NCBI GenBank assembly: GCA_008921705.1
Contig: VFFE01007035.1
Location: 248,509-312,508 of the forward strand
Source of the DNA: Burhinus oedicnemus
Taxonomy: Eukaryota; Chordata; Aves; Charadriiformes; Burhinidae
Direction: 5' to 3'
Length of the DNA: 64,000 nt
Shown here: positions 12,401-23,161 of the stretch, in pieces
Layout of the letters: each line of letters begins with the position of its first letter
How positions within the stretch are numbered: position 1 is the first letter of the stretch
Program-made: the position numbers and the translations under genes
The notes under the pieces: generated by a model
Told to the model about the DNA's origin: nothing
The model's input: the letters and a program-made list of their open reading frames with translations, nothing else
Databases searched by the model: none

Positions 12401-15400
12401 AGGACACGTATCTCGGCTCAGCATCACACGAACACAGAGGGGTGGTTTTGAGACTGATTCACAGTCCAGCGGCTGCTCTCTGCACGACCATGAGCACGCT
12501 GCAGCCCCAGGGCTGCTCCCGCAGCAGGGACCTCAGCGTGACCTGTTTCACTGCCAGCTCTAACAGATCCCATTAGGATGTTCTGGGAAAGGTGTCCGTG
12601 CCTGGCAAAGTACAACCAGGCTCTCCCCATGCCAGCAGCTTAGAGGTGGTACTGGAGACCTGCTTCTGCCCTGCATCCTTGACTGCGGAGCTCTCCTTGC
12701 CTGCCAGGGATCAGAGAAAGATCTCCAGGTTTCCCTGCAGTCAGGAGGGAGACGGTGCTTTATCAACTGCTTCATTTGAGCTTTTTACACAGACTGAGAA
12801 TTTGCTGAGCAAATAAAAGCTGTAATCACCCAGCTGGGGGATTCAGACATGCCATTAAGGTGGCCCCTGCAGACCAGCTTTGAAGAGCCAGGCAAGAAAC
12901 ATTTTTTTTAATAAAGAAAACTTCATCGCAGTAAGTAATTTCCGATGAGCACACATTGCCGGGCCGCAGCTGGGGAATACACCCTGTTCTGAACAGCCTG
13001 TCTCCCTGGGACCAGAGGTGAGCAGTCACTGCTGGGAACTCAGCAAGGTGCCAGCAAGCAGACAGCAATGCATTTCTTCCCTCCAGTTTGTCACCCATCC
13101 CACTTGCCTAGTGCCTCCTCTGGTCAAACGAGGAAGAAATCAGACCTGACCAGACACCGGGAGTTTATCACCAATCTGCGAAGAGTGATAGTGAAGCAAA
13201 CCTCAACCCAGTCCTGAGCTGAGAAAGAAGTAAGATCAGACAGTGAACAGCAGATCAAAAGGATCTCAGACTTGCAGGGCTGGTAGCTTCTGTGGTCCAG
13301 ATACTGCTGTTACATGAGCCACCTCCAGAGCTGGCAGATGGTGACAAGTGGCTTTCCACCGCTTTTGTCCTGAGGTTAGCCAGGAACCATCTTGTCCTAT
13401 AAATCAGTTACCAGCAAGTCTTCATAGACATGTTGGCAGCTGAGAGACTTAGAGAAGAGACACCTCCAGCTATGTCCTGGGTTCTCCAAAAGGAGCTCTT
13501 GCATCAGGGACCAGAGATTTAGCATAGATCATAGAATCATTTGGGTTGGAGGGGACCTTTAAAGGTCATCTAGTCCAAACCTTGTGGTCATTGGCAACTA
13601 TGGGAGCTGCTAAGCTATCCTGTACCTAATGATGCCTGGAAAGTTATCACCAAGCTGCCAGGACCTACAAGTACCCTTCCAGGCTATCCCACCACTGCGC
13701 TTTCACACAAACCCAGCAGCAGAATCAGCTCCTGGGAGGTGAAGCTGGACTGCTCTTCTTTGTGTCCGTCACAAGGTGTCAGTGCGTGGCCATGCCCTCC
13801 AGACATGGCCTAGCTGTAGTGGTGGCTACCAGTCACCAATGGACTTCTACAGGTCATGCTTCATCCTACCATGTCATGAAACCACCACCCACTGTGGTCC
13901 GTTGGGTTCAGGGATCACTGGCGTCCGGCTCTGGCTCTTTCTCCCTGCATCACCCCTCTTGCTCATACACATGCCCGGGGAAGTACGGGCAGCCCCAGCA
14001 GCACAGGGCACAACCCTGGGCCATGGGGTCCTGCTTCCCCTCCCCATGCTGCAGCCACGTCTGCACCTCCTGTGCCAGGACCCTCAATACAGGCTACGGA
14101 TGCTCGACTGGACCCTGCATCTGGCATGGGGGCCTGCACCAGTTGATCAAAGCGCTTCCCTGCGGGAAGGAAGCAGGGCGGACAGCTGATAAGCAGGTTG
14201 CCTCTGCCAGCAGCAGTTGTGCCTCGCTGCTGATCTCCAGTGGCTTGGAAAGCAACCCACGGCAGCCCCAGCAGGCACTGGCCACGCTGGTGAGGAGCTG
14301 GAGAAATTCCTCATCCTCTCGCCCAGAGCTGAAAGGAAAGGGCTTTCCAGTAAAGGCTGTATCTGACCAACCTGGGGAGAGCAGCAGAAAGATCTGGCAT
14401 AAATATGGCTTGCCTTGGGTCACGGCTGCTGGCGCAGCGGATGTCCAGCAGACAACGCATGTGACATCCTCTCCAGCACACGAGGGGACACAGCGAGAGC
14501 AGGCTGTGCCTCCTCCCTGCAGCCAGGCACGCATTGCAGCCAGCGCATCCCACCACGGGGAGAGCCCTGGGACAGGGATCTCAGCACTGGCCACGCATCT
14601 ACCTTGCCCTTGCAGATGTTTAGCTTTAAACTGAGCAGCCACGTCCCTGTACATTCACGTCGGAGCCGTCCTGGCTGCCTGGAGGGGTCACCGTGACAGC
14701 AAGGGGAGAGCAACAGGGCCCATTGCCCAAGTATGCAGGGCAGCAGGCTGCTCCTGCCATGGCTCCCACCTCCCTGCCAGGCTGGGCCAGGCAGACCAGC
14801 GTTACAGCTGGCAGCAGAGAGACCCCATTATAATGGCCAATGTGCTGATAAGCGGCATTTGGGAGCAGGGCAGTGGTCACCCTTGCCTGAAGGACTTCCT
14901 CCATCTCGGAGGTGGTGCATGGTGGCACAAACCAGCAGCAACAGCAGCTTGGTGAGACAAAGGGATGAGGCTGGTGGGACTGACTCGGCATGGCTGAGAT
15001 GGCCTGTTAACAGAAGTATGGCAGGCCAGGGCAAAGTCAGGATGGAGCCCCAAATTTTGACAAACCACCCTGGCAGTGTGACACTGCTTGGGTTTGCTTC
15101 ACCCTCCCCAGCTCTACACACATACGGGGACCCAGCAATGCCATCCCAGTGCATCCCACTGATGCTGGTCCCAGCTGCCCCAAGGGACAGCAGAACACCA
15201 CAAAACCCCCCCGGGCTGATTTAAAGGCACTGAAATTATCTTTACATTTAATTCACTGGTGCTCACCATCCAGCAACCTTGGAGAAAGCAGCAGCAACCC
15301 CACAATCTGGCAGGCAGTAGCCCCCCTCTGACTCTTCTTGCATGATGAGTGATGGGGGGACACCACAAGATGCAATGTGAGCTCGCTCACAAGATGCCGC

Positions 15401-18400
15401 GAAAAACATTTATACGCAAGGTCAGCTCTTTTTCTCCACCCGTGATCACAGGTGTGCGCTACCCAGATGCTGGACAAAGACCGGACAGCTGGCAGCCGGG
15501 AGCTTCGCCTGTCCCAGGGCAGAAACGCAGCCCGATCCCAGGAGGAGTGGAGCAGAGCAGCCATCCACGGCGGCGGAAAAGGGAGAACCATACCCATGCT
15601 CCAAGCCAGGGCAAAAGCTCTAAGTACAGCAGGTACAATTTCACTCACTGCAACACAGCCAGGGCGCTGGCGAGCGGCATGACTCACAGCCCTGAAATGA
15701 ATTAGCACCTTCAGTTTATCTTGGATGTTTTGCTTGAAAACCCCAAGATGTGATTTAATGCTCCAAGAAATCTGTTTTCCTCACTCTGTGCTGATTGCTT
15801 CAAAACATAAGGAAACCATGTGGGACCACGTGTAAAAGGAAATGAAAATGAGAGCTAACAAAGTGCCTGCGCTTACGGTAAGGGACTGCGAATGGCTCTT
15901 GGATCTTTCCTGCCATCTCTCCTGTCCCTAACTCTCGTGCTCCAGCCAATTTAATTTTTTCGTGATGAATCAGTACTGGGAAGCTATTTTGCTTCTTGGC
16001 AATTGTATTTTTTTCCTCTGCAAAAGCAGTAATGCAATGAACTACGTGATGAATTATCGTTGTTGTTATTATTTCTCAATTCCATTTTGGCCACTGTGGT
16101 GTTCGGTGATTCATTTTTTCCTAAAAATAAGTCTTTAAAGCCCCATTTAAAACTAATGGCATGATGGCAGCTGCAAGCTGGTGTGGTGTTAATTTTGGAA
16201 GAAAATAGGCAGAAAAAAAAGACAAATCATGGAAAAAAATAGCCAGCTGAGAGAATGGCAATAATTAGCTGAATTCTGAACATTTTTCTCCGGTTGTTAA
16301 TGGGGAGAAAGTATTGGATAATTTCACACCAAGTTTTCTCTGTTTTTCATAATTGTTTTGGGACCAGGCTTGAATGGCAGAGCTTGAGTTTTGAAAAGCT
16401 TTCCAAGAACTGTTCCAAAATCTCCTGTGACTGATGCTCTTTAGAGCCACAGGCACGTTTGGCAGAGAGTGCGGGGTGTTTCCGGCGCTGGGTCTGGTCC
16501 AAACCCTGCAACCGCACTGATTTAATAATGGAGAGGTTTCAGCAGCCGCCATGGTGCTGATGTAAGGTGCCTGGCTTTGTGCAACCGGCAGCCACAGGCC
16601 CTGCAAACCCCATCCACCCAACCCTCCTCCCCAGCAGCAGCTCCCTAAACACCAGGCACCACAGGGCAGAACAATTACCAGGAGGAGCTGGTATTTTCCA
16701 GGTGGTAATTTGTTCACGTGGCCCCTCACCAAAGAAATCCACTGATATAGTTTTACCAGCTGGTAAAAATACACCTGTAGAATCATTTATTCTTCTCTCT
16801 GCATGGGAACAATGTTTATTCTCCATTTAAATGTATTTTTCAGGGCAGCTACATTGGTTGGAAGAGTGGAAACGGAGCGCCAGCTCATGCAAACTGATAC
16901 AGGTCGTCTGGGAAAGCTGCTGCTGCTGTAGATTTATAGCGACCAGGTTGGCATGGTTTCCCCCATGCAGGGATTTTTCTGGTCTTGACTGTCAGACAAA
17001 CAGGTTTCCGCTCCAGAGGAAGGATTACACAGCAAAGCCTTTAAGTGGGACCGAGCCCTGCCGGTGGATTTCCCTGGGGAAGTCGCAGTATTTCCCCCCA
17101 ACCCTTGCTATGGTACGCAGAGGGCTTGGCAGCCCCCCCGGCCCCATTAAACCACCACAGGGATTTTCTACTGGTGCAAGCGTGCCACCTAAGGACTGCG
17201 GTCCTGCTGGTTAACTCTGCCAGGTCACAAGCTGTCTGCTGGCATCAGGCTCCCTTGCTGCTGTTTCAGATGTCGGCTGCCCCTCCGGCCTCGCTGCAGA
17301 GCCGGCACAAGCTCTGCATCACGCAGGTTGGCTAAACGGAAGGTGTTTGTCACCCAGGTCGCTCTGCTCCCCTCCCACCTCTGACATCTGCTAAAGGACC
17401 AGATGCTTTAGTGGTGCAAATCAACCCAGCTCTGCTCTGCTCTCTGGAATTGTGCCTGTTTACCCCAGCCAAGGTCTCCCCCGTGATGCCAAAGGACCCT
17501 GTGAGCCCACAAGCCAATGAACCATCTCTGCGCATTTCCAGCTGAGCCTCCAGGGTGAAGGATTTCCCCCCTCTGACCCATGAAATAGCCTCCAGGGTGA
17601 AGGATTTCCCCGCTCTGACCCATGAAATACCTCCCCATTAACTGCCAGGGCAGCCATGAGTGACTGAGCCCCTGCTGAATCACGTGCTGCTTCAGGCTTT
17701 GTAGCTTTTGGATGGAGAAGGATGCTGAGGTTAGCCTCAGACAACGTTAGCAAGTTTGGGGAATACTTGCTGTTTCTAAAAAAAGAAAAAAAAAAGTCTC
17801 TTTTGTCTGTGGTCAGGTGGCCTTAGCCAGGGAAATCTTTGTGCTGGGACAGTTCTACTGCACATGGCAAAGAGGGGCCAGGAGGGAAAGCTGAAATGCA
17901 CACAGCTCATGAAACACCCGCTGAGATGGTGGTCAACTGTGCTGGTGGGTCTCTCCAGCGCGAGCAGGAGTGGAACAAACCTTCATGCTAAATCCCATCT
18001 CTACTACTAATACTGAAGAGCCTCACCTCAACCCCAAAGCGTGAAATTTATTTTTCCCTCCATCACCTTATCAGGCTTCTGTATCTCCTTAAAACAGCTC
18101 ACCTCTCCCCTGTGTCCTCTCAGTGCCTTATTCCCTTTGTCCTGGGTCTTTTCCCAAGGGGCTGGCTCTCTAGGAGGGAGGCTGAGCATCTCCGTTTGCT
18201 CGCCCTGGCTGTTGTCCCTGAGCCCTGCGTCCCTCCCCGCTGCGCTTCCCCCAGCCTCCCCCATCATCCGGCGCGGCGACAAGGATCAGCCCATCGGGAA
18301 CGGGCGGATGTGACATTTCCTTTCGGCCAAACACCTCCATCTTCTGAAATGCCAGAGCTGCCGAGCAATTACCCGGGCGCACAAGGCAGGCCAGTGAAAG

Positions 18401-21400
18401 GCAGTTAATTGGGGACAGACTGATGACAAACTGCCACCGGCTCCCTCCTCCCCTTGCCTTTCATGTGTTTTAAAGTGTGATCTCAGGCTAAGTTCTGTCT
18501 TATATGTGTGAGGACAGAAGCACCGAGACATGCCAGCAAGGGGACTGAGGTCACTCAAGGACACAAGCGTCACACACACACACACACACACACCCCAGAA
18601 AGGGGCTTGGAAGAGGGACCATGGGAATGGCTTTGGAAGAGAGAAAAAATGGGTTTGCCCCACGACTGCCTGCAGCCAGCCTGGATCTCACCCAGAACTA
18701 ACCCCACGCCAAAACAAAAGGAGAAGTGGAAACCAGAGGCAGCAGCTGTCCCTCCCCACGTCAGGACGTGTTACACCTCGGAGGGAGAAGTGCCAGAAAT
18801 GGGGTGAAAACCAGCAGGACCACGACTGTACTTGGCTTTTGCACCGCAGAGGGAGACACAGGAGAGCAGAGGGTGCTGCAATGTCACCGTCCCTCCGTGG
18901 CTGCCTGCGTTCTGCAGTGGTAAGAATTTCAGCAGCTTTCAGGCAGCATCACATCCCAAACCCCACCTGAAAGGCATGAAGTTGGACCAGGACACTCTCC
19001 TTTCCAGCCAGAGGCAAAACAGAGTAAATCCATGTCTGCACCCCTGCTTTTAATGGCTCCGTGGGAACAAGCCACCTCGGGAAGAGGAAGACCCAGCCTG
19101 TTCCCTGTGGCTGCTGTTTCGCCCCTTGGCAGCAGCGAGCCCGTGCCCAGCTGCAGCCGGAATCAACGGGGACTTTGTTGTCCCCAGCAAAGCTGGGGCT
19201 GCTGGCACAGAGCATCCTGCACCAACACTGTCAGCCAGCCACACTTCCAGCCTCCTCCATCTGCCGGGATGCGTGGAGCCCACTGAACCCAGGAGGGAGG
19301 GATGCCTCCATGGCAGAGCGGATGCCCCTGGTGAATCCCAGGGGCTGACTCCCTCGCATGCCCCGAAGGCAGCCTATCTGCCTGTCCTCCGGCAGGAGGA
19401 TCCGGCACTGCGCTACCCAGCCTGCCCCAGACTGCTGGCGAGAGGAAGGCGGCAGCGAATGCCTGCAGGTCTTGGCTTCGGGTGATGGAGGGAGAGAGAA
19501 AGGAACCCCCTGAAGGGGAGTTGTACCACCCTAACCCCAGGCAAAGCTGGTACAGCCAGGTCAGGCCAGGGGTCTGGGGGGTCACCCCATCCCAGAAAGC
19601 TGAAATCAAGAGTGTGGCACAACCAGCCCGTAGGCACCACCGCCTTCTTGCTTGCAGAGAGCCGTAACCCCTCTGAGCCTCCAAAGGCTGAAGACTTTCA
19701 CGAAAAAGACACACAGCTAGGTGCTGCAGCACAGCCAAACGGGGCTACGACAATTAGTGGCAGCATGTTCCCCAGCGTATTAATGAAAATCTCGAGCCTA
19801 AACTGCACTGATTTCATATGGCTCTGTCAGCTGCGCTGCTTGGAAAAACAGAAAAGGTCAAGCAGACTTGCAAAGGCAGGTGTTGCCCCCAAAGCTCGTT
19901 AAATCTTCTTTTACATTCAAGTAGTTTTGTGTTTCATCTGAAAAGCAATAGCTCCGAGGCACGACCTGAGGCTCTGGCAGCCCCACGAGGCAACGCGTCA
20001 GCTCCAGTCTTTGAACTCATCTCCCCAAATAACAAGAAAGCAGCTAAGTTGCAGGGCTAATATCAGCCCCAGTAGCTGCCCAGCACTGCAGGTCAGCAGC
20101 AGAGGGGTTAGTTTGCAAACTGTGTTGCTTTTGGCAGCTTCTCCAAGCTCCTGAGACCAAACTTTTTAAAGGGATGCATCGTACATGCTGGGGGTTGGCA
20201 GCTGGAAAGGGCAGATCCTGGGTCAGGCATCTCCGCTCGGGCAATGCCTCAGCTAAGTAGCAAGATGCAATGTATAAGGGCTGAGATGAATTAGCAGAGA
20301 TGGAAAGAGTTGGGAAGCGGAGCAACAAGGTGGGACAAGGGTTAGAACTTGGGAGCATGAAGCTACTGGAGAACCAGAAAGAAAGAGAGTTGGTTAATCG
20401 AGAGAAGAGCACACTGCAGATGTGTGATGACCACCTCCAACCAGACCTGCGGCTCAGCTCCTTGAGGAAGGGCAAGGAAGCTGATGACCTACCAGCACTC
20501 ATTTCTCACAAGCACAGAATATGGGGAAAAATTCAAGCACAGAAAAGGAGAACATTGTTTTCCACATCTCCTACGAGCCAGACGAGGAATCCCAAGCTCA
20601 GTTTGCAGCAAGGGGGTGTGGGATGGACACTGAGGAGGAAAGGCCACTATCCTTGGGATCACAAAGTTCAGCAATACCAACCATGAGGCGCGCCAGTGGC
20701 TTGGGAAAATGAACTGGTTACAGTCCCAGCCTTCCCGCAAAGAACCACAGAATGTTTAGGTTGGAAGGGACCTTAAAGATCATCTAGTTTCAACCCCCTT
20801 GCCATGGGCAGGGACACCTCCCACTGGACCAGGTTGCTCAAAGCCCCATCCAGCCTGGCCTTGAACGCTTCAGGGATGGGGCCTCCCCAACTTCCCTGGG
20901 CAACCTGTTCCAGTGTCTCACTACCCTCACAGTGAAAAACGTCTTCCTAATATCTAATCTAAATCTACCCTCTTCCAGTTTGAAGCCATTACCCCTTGTC
21001 CTATCACCACATGCCCTTGTAAAAAGTCCCTCTCCAGCTTTCTTGTAGGCCCCTTTCAGATACTGGAAAGCTGCCGTAAGGTCTCCCTGGAGCCTTCTCT
21101 CCTCCAGGCTGAACAACCCCAACTCTCTCAGCCTGTCCTCATAGCAGAGGTGCTCTAATCCTCTGACCATCTGCGTGACCAGAGCACACTCACCTATCCT
21201 GGTGGGGAAGATGTCCTCGTTGTTGATGAGCATCTCGATCCAGTCCATCAGCATGCACATGTACTGCGGGGCCGACAGCTTTGTCGGCTTCTTGTATTTG
21301 CTGTCGTCCTGCCACCTGTACTCGTATTTGAGCCCACCCGACATGATGGGGCAGCTCTTCTCTGTGCAGTACTCTGACATGGTGCCATAGATGAGATTGA

Positions 21401-21611
21401 TACGGTTGAAGAAGTCCACCACGTGCACGGCGATCCAGTCATTGATGCTCTCACCAGGAGGCAGCTGCACCACCGCTTTCAGGTCCAGCCCAGACTTGAG
21501 GGAGGCCTGGGCTTTCTTGTACAGCTCAAAGCGCTGGGTGCCCGGCTCAAACTTCTTTCGAGGACGAAACGTTTTGTCTTTGTTGAAGACCTGCTTGAGA
21601 CACAATGCCAT
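6409..21611 (-). CDS. MOB3C: MOB kinase activator 3C, complete coding region in three exons
   Basis: Joined exons 21194-21611, 10696-10898 and 6409-6438 give 651 bp, or 216 aa, exactly the human MOB3C length. MOB proteins are small zinc-binding adaptors; MOB1 activates NDR/LATS kinases, whereas MOB3 members are more divergent and their partners are less defined. The four zinc ligands expected from MOB1 are present: Cys82 and Cys87 (YCTEKSC) and His164 and His169 (VHVYIHH). The N-terminus MALCLKQVF and C-terminus EMTERICH are diagnostic of MOB3C rather than MOB3A or MOB3B. Splice phases match across exons (1, then 0). A second in-frame ATG lies directly upstream at 21612-21614; I chose the inner one because it matches the conserved MALCL start. 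The gene lies downstream of ATPAF1 in the same orientation, as in mammals. Confidence 0.95.
6439..10695 (-). other. MOB3C: MOB3C intron 2
   Basis: A 4.26-kb GT-AG intron with donor GTAAGG at its high-coordinate end. It holds no recognised gene or CR1 copy. An AT-rich island at about 9340-9660 looks unlike its surroundings and may be regulatory. Open frames here are short and unrecognised. Confidence 0.8.
9340..9660. promoter_or_regulatory. AT-rich island, candidate intronic enhancer
   Basis: This stretch is rich in homeodomain-type TAAT/ATTA cores (GGTGCTAATTATTTAC, GAAATAATTAATG, TGATTAGATTATC) inside a GC-balanced intron. It lacks repeat signatures and long frames. The regulatory role is inferred from motif density alone. 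Confidence 0.25.
10696..10898 (-). CDS. MOB3C: MOB3C coding exon 2
   Basis: 203 bp encoding residues 141-207, from VPFPKQF to RELEPL. It contains the zinc ligands His164 and His169 and the conserved [13 protein letters not shown] helix. The acceptor is TTTGCAG and the donor GTAAGG. It enters in phase 1 and leaves in phase 0. The sequence is almost identical to mammalian MOB3C. Confidence 0.95.
13529..13585 (-). mobile_element. CR1 3'-end fragment
   Basis: The plus strand reads ATCATAGAATCATTTGGGTT and continues into the GGGACCTTTAAAGGTCATCT block. This is the reverse complement of the CR1 3' terminus. Only about 57 bp are recognisable, as expected for strongly 5'-truncated CR1 copies. Confidence 0.85.
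15700..16480. promoter_or_regulatory. AT-rich island, candidate conserved enhancer
   Basis: About 0.8 kb of AT-rich sequence interrupts a GC-rich intron. It carries many TAAT-type cores and related motifs (GTGATGAATTATCG, AATAATTAGCTGAATTC, GTAATGCAATGAAC). There is no repeat signature and no long frame. A regulatory role is inferred from composition only. Confidence 0.25.
17546..17629. repeat. 42-bp tandem duplication
   Basis: Two head-to-tail copies with period 42 (17546-17587 and 17588-17629), each beginning GCCTCCAGGGTGAAGG and ending CCATGAAATA. They differ at one position, so the duplication appears recent. It lies in MOB3C intron 1. Confidence 0.95.
18571..18593. repeat. (CA)n microsatellite
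   Basis: An uninterrupted CA dinucleotide run of about 11.5 units in MOB3C intron 1; likely polymorphic. Confidence 0.95.
20740..21180 (-). mobile_element. CR1 retrotransposon, 5'-truncated 3' portion
   Basis: About 440 bp matching the CR1 3' region in minus orientation. The 3' end is at the low-coordinate side (AGAATGTTTAGGTTGGAAGG). On the minus strand it retains the ORF2 C-terminal region, with recognisable segments such as [30 protein letters not shown] and [12 protein letters not shown], followed by a frameshifted end. It stops about 13 nt inside the MOB3C intron, next to the splice donor at 21188-21193. Confidence 0.93.
21194..21611 (-). CDS. MOB3C: MOB3C coding exon 1
   Basis: 418 bp encoding residues 1-139 plus the first base of Gly140. 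It covers the MOB N-terminal region, with zinc ligands Cys82 and Cys87 and the motif [19 protein letters not shown]. The donor is ATAG|GTGAGT. The frame stays open beyond the donor into the CR1 copy, so an unspliced reading is 258 codons including the extra upstream Met; splicing is supported by homology and by the matching downstream exon. Confidence 0.95.
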
Positions 21612-21694
21612 CATGGGCAGGGCCAGCCAGGATGAGGGCAGAGGCTTGGCACAACGTGAAACCCAAGGCTGGGGATCTTCAGGGGTGAAGGTTT
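21612..21694 (-). other. MOB3C: MOB3C 5' UTR part of exon
   Basis: A strong pyrimidine-rich acceptor (TTTCTCTTTCTGCTCCTAG) on the minus strand ends next to 21694. The ATG-containing exon therefore probably begins at 21694 with 83 nt of 5' UTR, implying at least one upstream noncoding exon at higher coordinates. An extra in-frame ATG abuts the predicted start. Confidence 0.6.
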
Positions 21695-23125
21695 CTAGGA
21701 GCAGAAAGAGAAATTTTGGTCACCTATGAAGGCAGCTGCACACGTGGGCATGCTTGCAGGGACAAATTCACACCAGGATGCTGGCTGGCCCTGCTGCTGC
21801 GGCAGCACATGGGGATGGAGATTCGAGGTGAGCTCCTGGCCCCTCCACACCCATAGGGTGACCTGGAGCAGCTGCTGCCACCTCATACAGCAGCTCCCGG
21901 CACTGGAGAGGGTGAGCACTGCCACACACACCCTGTGCAGAGCTCAATGGCAGACAGAGCCCTTCCTCCCTCCGGAACGCACTGGGAGCTCGCCGGGCTC
22001 CAAGCCAGCCTCTTCCCTCCGGGGCTTTTATCAATAACCGCTGCAGTGAAGTGAAAGCCACGATATCAGTGGAGCTCACCAGCCCAGACAGTCCCAACCT
22101 GGTGGCCCTTTCCTCTTCCAGCAAAGGGGAGGCCTCTCTTTCCCAGGGATTTCTCAGTACAAATAACCCCCGACCCTGCCGTGGCGGCTGTGAAGCGATG
22201 CCCCAGGGACCGCGCTGTGACCGCAGCTGGCTGCTGGTTCACACAGACCCAGCACCGAGATCAATAGGAAAAGGGGGGATTATTTTTGTTGGTCTGCCCC
22301 GTGTGTTTGTTCAAAAGAACAAAACCCGTGTGCGAAGAAGGGAAACGGCAGCCCAGCACAGCAACGTGACGCGCCAGGATGCGGCCATCCCTGCCGGCAT
22401 GCACACAATGCACACAGGAGCCGGCTGGGTGGCAAGTTGATGCTCCGGGTGACTTGGTCTGGAAGTCATTGCTCTGCAAAGTGCTGAGCTCACCCCTTCC
22501 TGCCCGGGGTTAGCAGCACAGACAAGGACTGCCGTATTTCCTTTTTTCTTTTCTTTTCCTCCTTGAAGCTCCAGTGGGAATCCCATCTGCCCCAGGCTGC
22601 CCTGGATAGGCTGAAATACACCTGTGCATTTTGTTACCTGCGCTCATCACTGGTGGTGGCAATGCAAGATCAAGGCCCCCTTGTACTAAATGCTTTGATA
22701 AGGCTTAGGGAAGAGAAAGGCCTCTGACAGCCTCCCCCTGATGGGAGGAGATGGAGAAAGAGTTAAAAAAAAAAAAGAAGAAAAAGATTCACAGAAAGGG
22801 GAAGTGACTTACCCAAAGTCACGAGCAGGAGGGAATGGTGCCCAATCAAAACTTGGGTGCACATTCACCATTAAAAAGACAGCTTTTAGCCAAAACCTTG
22901 CTATATAAACTCTGCTTTCTAACTTAGTCCTGAGCCACAAGCAGCTCCTATTTTGCCCAGCAGAAACCAGTTAGACATCTTGCAAGAAAAACCCTGTGCT
23001 CCCCTCAAAGCCCACCCACGGGGGCATCACTGGGAGGCAGCAGCACCTACCGATCGCCCCAAACACGGGCAGGATCTGCCCTGTGGGGATTTCTATACCA
23101 CAGCCAGCACGTGGCTGTGAGGAGA

Positions 23126-23161
23126 AAACCCTGGCGTGGGTGCAAACCCTGGCGTGGGTGC
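23126..23161. repeat. 18-bp tandem duplication
   Basis: Two consecutive copies of AAACCCTGGCGTGGGTGC with period 18. Confidence 0.9.

Larger units (their letters stand above)
10899..21193 (-). other. MOB3C: MOB3C intron 1 (between coding exons)
   Basis: A 10.3-kb GT-AG intron, donor GTGAGT. It contains a short CR1 3' fragment (13529-13585), a 42-bp tandem duplication (17546-17629), a CA repeat (18571-18593), a large CR1 copy (about 20740-21180) and an AT-rich island (15700-16480). Long open frames such as the 290-codon plus frame at 13762-14634 lie in GC-rich sequence and match no family I know. Confidence 0.85.

Noticed and set aside
13762..14634. 290-codon plus-strand open frame
   Set aside because: Inside MOB3C intron 1, GC-rich, with a competing 186-codon antisense frame and no known domain.
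14094..14654. 186-codon minus-strand frame
   Set aside because: Shadow of a GC-rich intronic region; Cys/Trp-rich translation without family similarity.
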